Below, piece after piece: positions 31,401 to 42,459 of a stretch of DNA of 64,000 bases. The translations under genes and the position numbers were made by a program. This stretch comes from Galeruca laticollis (lineage: Eukaryota > Arthropoda > Insecta > Coleoptera > Chrysomelidae), in NCBI GenBank assembly GCA_963921935.1, contig OY998180.1:64992551-65056550 (forward strand), read 5' to 3'. A model generated the notes under the pieces. It made no database searches, was not told where the DNA came from, and saw only the letters and a list, made by a program, of their open reading frames with translations. Position 1 is the first letter of the stretch; every line of letters begins with the position of its first letter.

Positions 31401-32346
31401 GGATAATCAGTCCAAAAACCTCTTGACGAGGTAAAAATAGGTGACGCAAGTACACCCCTTACAAAAGTTGTGATATAAAATCATACGATATATAGGGTGA
31501 CACAAGTACTATATCTACTTATAATCTTTTTAAAATAAAAGGTAAGCTATGGCTACATATTCAATCTTTACTCCTCATTAATTTCAAAGTTTCAAATAAT
31601 TGACGTTCTTGCTTTCAGCCCTGTTTAAATAATGTTAGTGTTTTTTAGTGTTGTTCCCAGTTTCATTTCATTGCATTTTTTTTCAACCGGTCTTATTGTA
31701 GTACAGACAAAGGAAAAAGCTTTTTGTTTCCTTTGCAGTTCTGACAACTCAAGCGAAGCAGATGAGGCCTTTCATTGTAATGCATTTCGATAGTATAATT
31801 CGAGTGCGCCCCTTTCTTTCTAACGTGTTTTAATAGTTTAAATGGGATGGGGACCTTTCTTTTTTGTGTGCTTTGATAGAGTAATTCGGGTGAGGACTTT
31901 TCATTATTATATGTTTTGATAGTACCTATTCCACGGGTTTAGCCTTTCTCTGTATTGTGTTTCCATATTTATAGAATGATGCATCGTCTATACATTGTAG
32001 TCATATATATTTTTGGTAGTATGAACTGAATGGATCCTTATTTCCACGTCTGTCTATAATATATTCAGAAATTTTAATGATTTGTGGTAGAATTTAAAGG
32101 AAGAAAAAAAGTCAGCTTCAAACGAACACTACAATATTTAAACTGAACGCAATTACATCAATTATTTGAAACTTTCGAATTAATAAGGAATAAAGTGTAA
32201 ATATGTAGAGCCATAGCTTACGTGTATTTTAAAGAGATAATAACTGGATATAGTACTTGTATCACCCTATACATTGTATGATTTGTTATCACATCCTTTA
32301 TAAGTAATGTACTTGCGTCATCGTCAAGCGGATTTTGGATTGTTAT
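31401..32346. mobile_element. Non-autonomous inverted-repeat element, ~0.95 kb
   Basis: The left arm ATAATCAGTCCAAAAACC and the inverted right arm ATAACAATCCAAAATCC match, and then both continue with CTTGACGA and TGACGCAAGTAC and further for roughly 170-200 bp. The left arm has an extra 12 bp (ggtaaaaatagg) between those two words. The interior (31620-32150) shows no ORF, so this is MITE-like. Confidence 0.75.
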
Positions 32347-32819
32347 CAGTACTTTTTGTATAGCTTATAAATCCAATTCTCATATACTTAAGAAAAGTAA
32401 TATTGATTTTTTCAATAATTTGTTGAAGTTATGCAGTATTTAAGGTATTTTTTGTTCGAAAACAATTTAGATCTGGGATCAAAAACCGTATAAGTATGAA
32501 AACACTTGAAAAAAGGAAAAAATCAAAGGGACGACCATTCATTTTGGCTATAACTCCACAACCGTACAACAAATATCTCAAATTTATTATACAGTTGGAA
32601 AGGTATTTATTAGAGCTACAAAAAGTATCCAAGATTTTTTTTCTGCATCTGAGGTAAAAACCGTATAAATTGGACTAAATACCCATAATTTCAAAATTTT
32701 AGATGGCCATTAGGACCCCTTAATGGTTATTTCAGGGAGCGTAGTATGATTCGATCATAATAACATTTCGAGCTCTAATCTCCTCATCGTCATCGAAATC
32801 GGTAGAGCCAGAGCCATTA
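32347..32819. other. Ctr1 intron, nothing recognised
   Basis: AT-rich; the 67-codon minus frame at 32429 has no motif. Confidence 0.35.
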
Positions 32820-32839
32820 CAAAATTGATAGATATATAT

Positions 32840-33870
32840 AATATAATTTTATAAAATATGAAAGATAAATTTCGATTTTCTACTACACCTGTTGTAGTCG
32901 AAATTTCAATAATTTCGACGTATTGGCCTAACCGTTCTTCGAAGGGAAAAACAACTACATTCCTGGTTAATACCACGCAGAATATTGAATTACATCCCCT
33001 TCGGAAACCGTGACATCGATCGGCCATTTTGCCGATACGGACATCTGTGGTGATTCGCAACTGATAGCGGAAGAGCATAGTACATTGATGCGTTTCGACC
33101 TTCTTGGGTCTCTTCAAGAGCGCAGTAATGCCTTCTAGTTCAGAGTCTCTAATCTGAACTGATGATTACGTCACCACAGATGTCCGTATCGGAAAAATGG
33201 CCGATCGACGTCACGGTTTTCGAAGGGGATGTAATTCAATATTCTACGTGGTATTAGCCAGAAATGTAGTTGTTTTTCCCTTGGAAAAACGGTCTGGCCG
33301 ATACGTCTAAATTATTGAAATTTCGACTGAAACAGGTGTAGTAGAAAATCGAAATTCATATTTTATATAGACACCTCGTACTTTATGAAATCATATTCAT
33401 TTTATTTCATACGACTAATACGATCGCATTTATCTGAGGTGTAGGTTCGCAACTGAAAGTTAAGATGGCGCCAGCTGACTACTTCTCGCTTGTGTAATTA
33501 CACGAGCCAAGTAGAAGTTGTCGGAGGATGTAATCTTCAGTTCAGATTAGAGACTCTGAACTGGAAGGCATTACGGCACTCTTGAAGAGACCCAAGAAGG
33601 TCGAAACGCGTCAGTGCACAATGCTCTTCCGCTATCAGTTGCGAATCACCACAGATGTCCGTATCGGCAAAATGGCCGATCGACGTCACGGTTTTCGAAG
33701 GGGATGTAATTCAATATCCTGCGTGGTATTAGCCAGGAATGTAAGTGTTTTTCCCTTCGATGAACGGTCAGGCCAATACGCCGAAATTATTGAAATTTCG
33801 ACTAAAACAGGTGTAGTAGAAAATCGATATTTATATTTTATATATATTGTCACGTTTATAAATAACACCC
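32840..33870. repeat. Three-copy inverted/direct repeat module
   Basis: The module at about 32850-33150 (minus) recurs as 33166-33360 (plus, partial) and 33540-33850 (plus, complete). Shared words include CACAGATGTCCGTATCGG, CAAAATGGCCGATCG and ATTGAAATTTCGACT. The complete copies can be read as near-identical 90-residue peptides beginning MKRPKKVET on opposite strands, but they show no domain. A GTCGAAACGCGTC word follows GACC...GGTC, which resembles a PLE/hammerhead end. Confidence 0.75.
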
Positions 33871-35500
33871 AGTGTATAGTAGGCCAAACAAAAGTGAGTC
33901 AATGTTTTGCTAATTTCTTCAAAGTAGAGCATAATGTTTTCTAATATAAGAGACAACAAAAAAACAACAAACACAGCATTTTTCGAGACAACACTTCCTT
34001 GGTTCGAAAAATATATTTTTTCAGGGAGTTGGTCTTCAGACCAGCATGGCGAACGGAGTTGGGAGTGGGCTTTGAGAAAAACCAGCGACCAGTCAAGGGA
34101 ATGGGGAGAGGCCTACCAGAGAAATGTATACCGTGACTGAAGACAAAGTGCCCCTTCGAGTAGAGAAGACGTGCACTAGGTGGATGTTTATGTAAGTAAA
34201 TAGATAATTATATATATATTTTGTATAGCCTGGTTAATTTTGGGATTGGATATTATATTGCCCCTTGAGGATTATTGAAAATATGCCCTGAAGGGCTGGT
34301 TATATTTATCCTGTACATAGTTCGTTAATTTTTGGTTATCTGTATTTCTGAAATGCATTTGTTATGTTTTTAATGAGTGGTTTCTCAATTGACCCCCCCA
34401 GACCCAAATATTGGATTCAGTAGCTACATCGTCGGGGTTGGTAGAATCCCGAAATCGTAGCGTTGGGATGAAACCCTATATCGTCGCATATGGTGGAGAC
34501 GCCGACTTTGTTCCTGTTGAGTAGTTCTCCGTAACGCTCAATACGCACAATAAACTTTTTCGTGTAGCAACAATAACCTTGTACAATGTTGATGAGTCGA
34601 CACGTTAGCTGCTGACCATATATACAGATTATATCGTGGCAAGGTAAAGGTCAATTAATTGGGTCACCCACTGAAAAAAAAGCAAAATATAATAGTTTTT
34701 TTACTAGGAGAATTCTGCATTTTGTAGCATGATCATTGTATCATTTATAATCGACATTTTATTTGACAAAGGTTTTTTGAGTTATCTAGGCAACAAAAAT
34801 CAAACTTTAACAACTCCTAGGACGTAATGTGTATTAAGCGTTGTGAGTACCATACGCACAAAAAGAAACGGAGGAAATAGTTAGTTGAAAAGATATATCA
34901 GCCATAATAGTGAGCGAAAAACCTGCGGCAATAGGCATTTATTAGTTTTTTTATTTCATTTGATTACTCTAAAAAAAAATAAGTTTCATTATGAATATAT
35001 TCTCTTGTAAAATTAAAATTACAACATGCATATCCTAATAAGTATATAAACAAATATCTATTCCAACAAATAAGTATTACTTTAGTACGCTGGTAAAGTC
35101 CGCTTTTTATTAATTGGGAGAATTTTCTTTTAAAATGTTCTTTCAGTCGAGGACGTTAATAGATATTTTTGTGTATATTTGGGAAGTTGGTTAGGCCAAT
35201 TCAGATATTGACATGTAGATTTTTTTTGCCAATATTTGCAGGTAATGTATAAAAGTATTGATTTGTTCTTATATTATAATTAAGTATTTTCATCATAATT
35301 TTAAGTTAGGTTGATTTCGGTTTTAGCTGATTGTTGGTATTTTATAAATAATGTTGACAGTATATAGTTTAATTATACAAGGGACTATCAAAATTCTCAA
35401 ATTAATTTAATATGGTAGGTTAAATTGGGTTCAAACTGTTTTGTTTTGGGCTATTGGAGAACGGTCAATGGCAGTAAATCAGATGAGAGTACATATATGT
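33871..35500. other. Unassigned region, possible decayed LTR-element leader
   Basis: There is no convincing ORF. A GC-richer patch at 34395-34600 contains TGGTGGAGACGCCGACTTTG and a CAATAAAC signal, the kind of composition seen at the end of an LTR and its leader. I could not find a second LTR copy, so it stays unassigned. Confidence 0.25.
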
Positions 35501-35779
35501 GAATGATAGAATTTAAATTTAGTTGTGTTGAAATTCATAACGCTGTGTTCTGGATGATAATATGGATAGCTTGGTTTTGTACATGGTTTGCAGATACGTT
35601 TTTAGAATTCGGATTTATTGTCTTACGTTATGAGCGAAGAATTAAGGCGTGCAGATCTCACCATACACCAAATGAGTGTAGGCAGATCACAAAGTGATTG
35701 CAGGCGGTCACGGGAACACAAACTGCAGGACATGAGATGCACCAAAGATGTAGTTGAATAGGATTGGCCAAAGGAGCAA

Positions 35780-36220
35780 AACAGAGATATTACAGATCAA
35801 GACGTACCAAGGAGTACGCAACAGAGGAGTTAGAGAGAATATAATTGCCAAAGTAGGGAAAAAAGCACTCAAGGCGAGTCAAGGAGCACGCAACGAAAGA
35901 GTTATGGTGAATACAGTCGCCAAGGGAGTCACAAACAGGAAATAATAGAATAAAGACGTACTAAGGAGTACGTAAAAAAGGAGTTATAGAGAATATAATG
36001 GTCGGAGGTGACAAAGCGAAGAAAACTGAATAAAGACGTACCGAGAGGAGTACGCCACAGAGTTATGCAGAATCTAATGGCCGAAGGAGCTATAGAAATT
36101 AAAAATAGAAGCGGAACGTGCCGAGGGGTACAAAACAAAGAAATTACGAGGAAAACAGTAGCCAGATGCAACAAAGAAAAATTGAATAAAAGAAGGCATT
36201 CAATAGGAAGAAGCCACCCG
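35780..36220 (+). repeat. ~78-bp tandem repeats, five diverged units, coding-like
   Basis: Units with AGACGTACCAAGGAGTACGC-like words begin near 35800, 35875, 35952, 36036 and 36122. The period is close to a multiple of three, and plus-strand frames read repeated basic modules (TYQGVRNRGVRENIIAKVG, DVPRGVRHRVMQNLMAEG, TCRGVQNKEITRKTVARC). Open pieces are 35754-35945 and 36008-36301, separated by a frame change. No known domain recognised. Confidence 0.65.
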
Positions 36221-36923
36221 AATAGAGAAGAAATGAAAAAAAAACTATTCGAACTAATAAGAACACATTTAAACCCAAAACAAATAGTCGTGACGAATTA
36301 AAATAAAGGAAGATTTTGAGTTACGCTGCATATGAACATAAAAAATAAACAATTATATCTATACATGCAGGTCTAGTTTTATATTATGTATTTAGAAAAA
36401 TGTTTACTCACATTTTTTTCCTAGGTAGGTATATAATATTTTTCTTGGAGGTAATTAAGTCTATTGTTTATTATATTTTTGAGACTCCATTGAAGGGACA
36501 TTAGAAGTAGCAGGAAAGTAGTTAAGGAGTATCAACGTGTACCAGGAGATAGTACGACGCAACACAGGCGTTACAACTGTCAAATTGTATATACAATTTT
36601 TTTGTGATTTCTTTCTCTTCATGTTTTCCCTTTTCACCCTGTTAGATAGGATCTGGTATCTTGAGGCTAGCTAAAATTGGTTGTTAGCACTTGGTTAACA
36701 AATTCTCAGACACTTAAAAAATGTGTACGGGATGGTCCCGATATAGTAGGATATATTTAACCTAATAAGGGCTGAAATTTTTATTTGACAAGAACTTCAT
36801 ATATTAACACCGACATTAAAAACGTAGCTAATTCTTATTTTATGTGTAGGTTACTAAGGATAATTATACTTCTGCAGCCAGTAGCTACTGGTAACGTAGT
36901 GGAAGTAATGGCAGGCCCCGATT

Positions 36924-37436
36924 TTGGAGAGCATTACCAGATGTTGTAGCCTACGAGGCAACAATAACCTTAGTGTACACAGCCGGAGCGACCACGAAGA
37001 ATACAGAGAAAAATATGCAACTACGAGTAATATAAAAGAAGTGTCCTCCTGCACCACAAATTACATCGGCGGTAACCACATGGACACTATTTTCTTTCCA
37101 TGGAACTTACTTATAAGTTTAGGAGTAATATATTTAATTTTTCACATAGGCAACTGGTTCACGTTCATGACGGTACCATCAGCGGCAAGGGCAGAAACGG
37201 GATCAGAAATGTACGAGAACGTCCAGTTTTGGCTGGTACTGACAGCTGTCGGAGTCTTTACGGGTCTGAAGCTACTCCACAAGTGGAGAATACATGGGAA
37301 AAATGTATCCCCAGAGGTACCCAGAAACAGACAAAGATTCATAATCGAAATGGAAGAACCAGCAACGCTGGAGGACGACCAACCGCACCAATCTGTAATA
37401 CGAATTGTGCAGGATGAAGGGCCACTATTAGAATAA
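36924..37436 (+). CDS. Unrecognised two-helix membrane ORF
   Basis: A 170-codon frame contains two hydrophobic segments: WNLLISLGVIYLIFHIGNW at about residues 60-78 and FWLVLTAVGVFTGLKLL at about 101-117. A basic stretch (HKWRIHGK) and an acidic tail ending DEGPLLE follow. The real start may be the ATG at residue 53 (37080). It is GC-richer than its surroundings. It lies after the basic-repeat region and 240 nt before a purine-rich tract (37677-37697), which could suggest an env-like or accessory ORF of an LTR element, but no family is recognised. Confidence 0.4.
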   Translation: MESITRCCSLRGNNNLSVHSRSDHEEYREKYATTSNIKEVSSCTTNYIGGNHMDTIFFPWNLLISLGVIYLIFHIGNWFTFMTVPSAARAETGSEMYENVQFWLVLTAVGVFTGLKLLHKWRIHGKNVSPEVPRNRQRFIIEMEEPATLEDDQPHQSVIRIVQDEGPLLE

Positions 37437-37676
37437 AAGTTAAGTCTTTCTTCTAGCACTACTATTAGGCGGATAAGTTAGGACCAAGTCAAATAAAGCT
37501 AAGATAATTCCTAGATTAAGTAACTGATCATTGTATCCTCCTATTTACTAGTATTTGCTAAGATAATTACCCTCAACTTATATAATTATTCGAAGGATAT
37601 CAATCAAATAGAAATGTAGTCCAACCACGTAAATTTTAGAGTAGATATCAATTAATATTAATGTAAATATTATGTA

Positions 37677-37700
37677 GAAAAAAGGGAAAGTAGGGAAATA
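37677..37700 (+). promoter_or_regulatory. Purine-rich tract, possible PPT
   Basis: GAAAAAAGGGAAAGTAGGGA is uninterrupted by pyrimidines except one T and resembles a polypurine tract. Whatever followed it is cut off by the PLE segment at about 37740. Confidence 0.25.
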
Positions 37701-37978
37701 AATATTAACTAAGGAAATGGTTGCCCCAATACTACCTTTGTCTTTATTTTTTTTTTCATGTAAATCGATTTTATTTACTTTCAATTTGACAATTTTTTTT
37801 TAGAAATTCAAATATTTCTTTTGATGCTGTATACAATTTACCATTTACATCTATTATAATATACATTCTCATATACTTTATCCTTGATAATGGAATAAAT
37901 AAATTCTGAAAGCTTGGACATGAAAAGTATAAAGGGTACTCGTTTTAATTTGCCGCTTCCCCAATAAACCTATGTTTA

Positions 37979-38014
<36 letters not shown>
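37979..38014. repeat. (TA)n microsatellite
   Basis: About 17 TA units at the junction of the PLE segments. Confidence 0.95.
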
Positions 38015-38016
<2 letters not shown>

Positions 38017-38049
38017 ATGTACGAATAGTGCGTGACATATGAACAATAA

Positions 38050-38159
38050 CAAAGAACAGATTAGTGCTAATGAGCCAGAAACATGCATGTCTGCGGGTCC
38101 CACTCTTTTCAGTAGCCCCTTCTTTTATTTGCGTGCAATACCCACTAATCTGTTCTTTG
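38050..38159. repeat. 110-bp hairpin unit between TA tracts
   Basis: CAAAGAACAGATTAGTG (38050-38066) and its exact complement CACTAATCTGTTCTTTG (38143-38159) enclose a 76-nt GC-richer loop. It is a perfect 17-bp inverted repeat. Confidence 0.85.
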
Positions 38160-38168
38160 CTATATATT

Positions 38169-38179
<11 letters not shown>

Positions 38180-38217
<38 letters not shown>
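38180..38217. repeat. (TA)n microsatellite
   Basis: A TA tract directly before the GIY-YIG coding end. Confidence 0.9.
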
Positions 38218-38223
<6 letters not shown>

Positions 38224-38258
38224 ATTAGAATTAGAGTACAAAGTACATATATAAAATA

Positions 38259-38537
38259 TATATAGGCCAGACCTCTAGATGTTTATCTAAGAGATTGACC
38301 TCACATAAGAGTGATTGCAATACTGCAAAGCTGTCTTGTGCGTTGGCAGAGCATGTTATAGTTGATAAACATAGTATGATGTTTGATAATGTTAAAGTAC
38401 TTGACAAAGAAAAAAATTATAATAAAATACATTTTCTCGAGATGTGTCATGTACACAAAAATTTAAATAACTGTTGGAACAAAAAGTCTGATCTTGATGG
38501 ACTTAGTAAAATTTACACCTATCTGTTGTCTTTGTAG
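38259..38537 (+). pseudogene. PLE GIY-YIG nuclease end, best preserved copy
   Basis: The frame enters at YIGQTSRCLSKRLTSHKSD, the second half of a canonical GIY-YIG motif, with the conserved Arg and His. It continues CALAEHVIVDKHSMMFDNVK (H of the core), then KIHFLEMCHV (the Glu helix), and ends LSKIYTYLLSL and stop. It is open for 92 codons. The GIY half and the RT are replaced by the TA tract, so it is a truncated copy. Confidence 0.8.
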
Positions 38538-38539
38538 AA

Positions 38540-39074
38540 TGGCTGGGTTTATTAATCGTTTTTCATTTTTCACATTGATGTTTTTACATCACTCTCATAT
38601 TATTTTATAATACCAATTCATATCCTTACTGTATAAATATAAATATAATTGATACTCCACTTGCTGTTAAATTCATTAGATGATGGGGTCTTCTTTTTGT
38701 TTCTTGATAATAAACCGATATGGACTTGAAATAGATGCCTTTCTCCTTGGGTGATGTATTGAACATTCATTTTAATTGTGTTTGGATTGTTGTGGTTGTT
38801 AATAATTGTTACATTTCTGCTTATTATTGCAGTTTTAATGTTTTTAAATGTTTTTGACTTTCAACGTGATATTTCGGTTATTCGTTCAATGAATTTTCTT
38901 GCTCCTGTAAATCTTGATGTACCTGATGCATACATGTTAACCTTATTTTGGTGAGTAATGTTGTATTCAAAGCATATTTTCAGTTTTATTAATTCAAATT
39001 TTGTCCATTTGTAGATGTTCTGATGAAGGAAATTAATTTTTTCCGAAAGCTTAACTAGTCCAAAAATAGTTGTC

Positions 39075-39077
<3 letters not shown>
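38540..39077 (+). other. 3' non-coding region of the third PLE copy
   Basis: AT-rich, no ORF. Its end carries the hammerhead-like motif annotated at 39020 and then a TA tract. Confidence 0.5.
39020..39048 (+). ncRNA. Hammerhead-ribozyme-like core in PLE terminal region
   Basis: CTGATGA (39020-39026) is followed by a possible stem II, GGAAA (39028-39032) pairing with TTTCC (39040-39044) around a 7-nt loop, then GAAA (39045-39048). These are the two conserved core boxes of the hammerhead in the right order. AAGC at about 38978 could pair with GCTT after GAAA as stem III with an ATA cleavage triplet. One unpaired A after CTGATGA and no clear stem I make activity doubtful. Hammerheads are known in PLE terminal repeats. 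Confidence 0.35.

Positions 39078-39139
<62 letters not shown>
39078..39139. repeat. (TA)n microsatellite
   Basis: A TA tract with one GTA interruption, at the junction between the PLE and the Gypsy element. Confidence 0.95.
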
Positions 39140-39142
<3 letters not shown>

Positions 39143-39179
39143 GCCTATGACCTACCTTTCCAACTTTTACTGATGCCTA

Positions 39180-39684
39180 TGACCTGCCGTGGCTTCATCA
39201 TGGCTTTCCAAAAGTACAGCCTCTCGTAATTTCTTTGGAATCACCAATTTCCAGTCATACTCACTATCATATTGCTGAATGCCCGCATTCTCAAGTTTAT
39301 ATAATCTATTATCATTTACTTTAAACTTCGAATACTTATGAGGATATTAAGTTCAGATACCTTCTCCAACAAATCGGAATGCCATCCATCTTTATCACTT
39401 TCAGTAACATCAATATAACAAATTGCTCGAGACAGTGCATCAGGTACAGAATGTAAAGTTTCTTTTTGTTGCACAATATCAAAATCATATCCCTGAATTC
39501 TTAGCATCCATCTAACTAAACGGGAACTAGGATTTTTTAAATTAAAAAACCAACGCAAGCTACTATGGTATGCAATAACAACAAAATTAACTCTATCGAT
39601 ATAAGACCGAAACTTCTCCAAAAAGTACATCCAAACATTCAAGCTCAGTCGTACTATATTCAGCCTCTTGGGGGGTAAGAGCAC
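39180..39684 (-). pseudogene. Gypsy RNase H end and integrase start
   Basis: The segment FFNLKNPSSRLVRWMLRIQG and SVPDALSRAI mark the end of the RNase H region. Further left, QYDSEYDWKLVIPKKLREAV begins the integrase N-terminal region near 39270. A frame change follows at about 39210 and the rest of integrase is missing. Confidence 0.8.
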
Positions 39685-40087
39685 GACTTACGTGAACGAT
39701 AATTTTCTCCCCCTCCGGAAATTCCTGCGTAAGAATACACCCCAAAACTACTTGTGATGCATCGGTTTGAATCGTAAATGGACGCGAAAAATCCGGACAC
39801 GCTAAGGTAGGAGCCGATATTAAGCATTGTGTGATATCAAGAAAAGCACGCTTATTTTTTCTGGTAAGATCAGTCAACGGATGAACTCTACTTGCAAAAT
39901 CAGTAACGAATCTTCTATACCAGGAAATTAAACCAATAAATCGCCGAACATATTTAACGGTTTTCGGAGTTGGAGAATCTACCATACTTTTAATTTTATC
40001 TGAATCTGGACGCAATCCTCTATTCTTTACAGCAAAGCCAAGATACTCACGTTTTTCCTTGTTCACCACCAGTCCCATATCGTTCAA
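39593..40087 (-). pseudogene. Gypsy RT connection and RNase H
   Basis: It contains KREYLGFAVKNRGLRPDSDK, SVRRFIGL-like YVRRFIGLISWYRRFV, and the RNase H start FTIQTDASQVVLGCILTQ (catalytic D near 39775) followed by YSTTELECLDVLF. A frameshift near 39630 moves the continuation to another frame. Confidence 0.85.
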
Positions 40088-40781
40088 TCTCCTTCCTTTA
40101 GAACCTCCAAATGGGTTTCAAAATCAAGAGTGGCCATAATTATAATATCATCCAAATATACAAATAAATAGGATTCTAAATCAGCACCCAGTTTAACTAC
40201 CAATCGTTGAAAACAAGAGGAAGTATTCCGCAGCCCAAATGACTCGATGACTTGTCTAAGGGAATTTGCCAATAAGCACTCTTGAGATCGACTGAGGATG
40301 AAAACTTAGAACCTCTAAGCCTATCCAAGATCATAGAAATATAAGGGTTATGGTAGGCATCCGGCTTAGTAACTTCATTAACCTTCCTAAAGTCAATACA
40401 AAATATGTGCTCTCCATTAGATTTCTTTACAACGACAACCGGAGAAGGCCACGGTGATTTTGAATGTTCTATCACACTTAATTCTAACATTTTGTCCACC
40501 TCAGCATTAATTATTTCCTGCATGTAAGGAGAACAAGGAGAATGTCTCTGTTTAATAGGAGGAGTGGCTCCCGTATCCACAACATGACAAATAGTTTTTC
40601 CACAATCTAACCCAACAGTCTGTTTCGAAAAGAAATCCGAAATCAAATCATTTATTAACTTTGCTAATTGTTCTTCCGTCAAACCCTCATTCACAGAACT
40701 CAACAAACAAACATTATCGCCAAGTTCTGCCTGTAGAAAGACAAGGTAACATATCCATATCTCTCCAGTAATCCACATCAA
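40084..40781 (-). pseudogene. Gypsy reverse transcriptase
   Basis: The order is a leading segment with ATPPIKQRHSPCSPYMQE, then SPWPSPVVVVKKSNGEHIFC, IDFRKVNEVT, SSVDLKSAYWQIPLD (first catalytic D) and, after a frameshift near 40230, ESYLFVYLDDIIIMA with the YLDD box near 40155. Two frames are needed (40781-40197 and 40272-40084), so it is inactive. The domain copies the element's RNA. Confidence 0.85.
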
Positions 40782-40959
40782 AAATACTTCTAACGTTAAT
40801 ATATAAAACTACCAATATTTCAATTATCTTGACTTAACTATCAAGCTTAATAAGTAGTTGAACCGTCTCTAACACGTTACAATTTCCACCATTTGCTACT
40901 GAAACTGAAGAGATCGAATTTTCAACTTTTAAATCTAAATTCATATTCTGATGCCGTTC

Positions 40960-41345
40960 CCAACCTTATAGGCCCATAACTGTGCAAGTAGCACCGCTAT
41001 CCAGCAGACCTATAAATTCTAAATCATTAATAACGACGACCAAATAAGGACGAGAGTCCCCCTTAACCTAATAAAGTAAACTATTCAATTTTTGCTTTCG
41101 AAATTGCATACCTACAAATTCTAACCAATTACTCCACGATTCTGTAGTCGGTTTCTCATCGTCAACAACTGAAGTCCGACTTACCGACGGCTTGACCTTA
41201 CGTTTTTTGTACAATATTGACAACTCTATCGAGTAACATCCAATTTACCACACCTGTAATAAAATTTTAGTGACTGAGGTTTCTTACATTTTTGAAAACC
41301 ATGCCCTGATTCACCGCAGTTCCAACACTTTAGAGAGTTGTCATT
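40960..41345 (-). pseudogene. Gypsy protease and gag zinc knuckle
   Basis: CWNCGESGHGFQKC (near 41300-41340) is a CCHC knuckle with C-X2-C-X4-H-X4-C spacing, which binds element RNA in gag. Further on, VVVINDLEFIGLLDSGATCT (near 40985-41045) has the DSGAT active site of an aspartic protease. Stops and frame changes lie between them. Confidence 0.75.
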
Positions 41346-41713
41346 ACCCAAAACACTAATTTCATTAAATCTACTTCTACGACTTGAACAACCAGTGTTA
41401 GACGACGACGACTCTACTACACCCGCTAGACCCGGCTATATGGAACTAATATGTGGTGTAAGACTAAGGCGAGGTCGAGATGCAAGCTTTCTATTACTTC
41501 CAATTTTTTACACAATATTCTCAATGTTTTGACGGTTTTAATATCACCACAAGTCGCTAAATGATGGATATGATAGGAATATGTTACGTTTCAAAACATA
41601 AACCTTTCCTTCTTCCGTGGCTGGTTGCTCTAAACGATTAAACATATTGATCATGGAAGCAAAATAGACACCTACCGGCTTTTTTGGTTTTGACATCTTG
41701 CTCTAATCATTTC

Positions 41714-42255
41714 CTATAATCGTTCATTATGATCATACGGTAGGTATTCCCCCTTAAATAGACTAACAAATGTAGGCCAGGAATCTATTTGAGACTTAAT
41801 GGAAGTATACCAAATGAGAGCATGAACTTGAAGAATATCAAACAACGAATTTCTCAACTTGTTCTCAGAAAAATTGTGTGCCACCCTGTAAGTTTCAATT
41901 TTCTCTAAAAATGACTTAACGTTCAATTCACTGTGCTTATCAGTAGAAACAACACCCCATTGACTAGGAGGACAAGGTCTATCTGGCACAACCATGGTAT
42001 TAACATTTGTTCCTGAAGCCTCACCATGACTTGTAGGAGTCTGCGGAGCACCTAGAGAAGCAGATGCCGCAGGGACTTCAGGACCGTAACACCAGCATTA
42101 GTAGCAGCAGGAACCATGAAAGACTCGGCAGATTTCCTGTCTACCACACCTTCAAGATGACGTAATTGATCCAACAAATTATCAATTGACCTCCTCCATA
42201 CATCCGCCCCGTCCAAGGAAGCATCAAAACTAAGTCTGAGCAACCTCCCATTCAA
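41714..42255 (-). pseudogene. Gypsy gag-like protein
   Basis: Two open pieces (42255-42052 and 41995-41714). The second reads SFLEKIETYRVAHNFSENKL, SLFDILQVHALIWYTSIKSQ and FVSLFKGEYLPYDHNERL, the helical retrotransposon gag (capsid) pattern. The first piece is less typical. The true N-terminus is not resolved. Confidence 0.65.
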
Positions 42256-42459
42256 GTATTGAAGAACGGTAAAAATATAACTAGCAGCAGCACTATTGTG
42301 GTCCCCTATGAATTGATATATAAATGTTTCTAGAGTAAAGACCTTCTGATTACAAACAAGGATCTCTTAATTAACGTCGGGAGTGAAAGAAGCATGACAT
42401 TGTAAGGTTCAAAAAGCTGCCTACTCTAGCTTGCGCGACAACATCCGTCTCAATGACCT

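Larger units (their letters stand above)
37740..39146 (+). mobile_element. Penelope-like element, third copy, with (TA)n tracts
   Basis: An inverted copy of the second-family non-coding segment (37745-37978, matching the complement of 11593-11820) is followed by (TA)n, a 110-bp hairpin unit, (TA)n, a GIY-YIG coding end, a 600-bp 3' region and a final (TA)n (39078-39139). The RT part is missing. Confidence 0.7.

Noticed and set aside
32755..33944. 120-codon ORFs (MKRPKKVET...) as host genes
   Set aside because: Present as inverted duplicate copies in a repeat cluster, end in unrelated sequence, no domain; kept as a repeat and a low-certainty finding.
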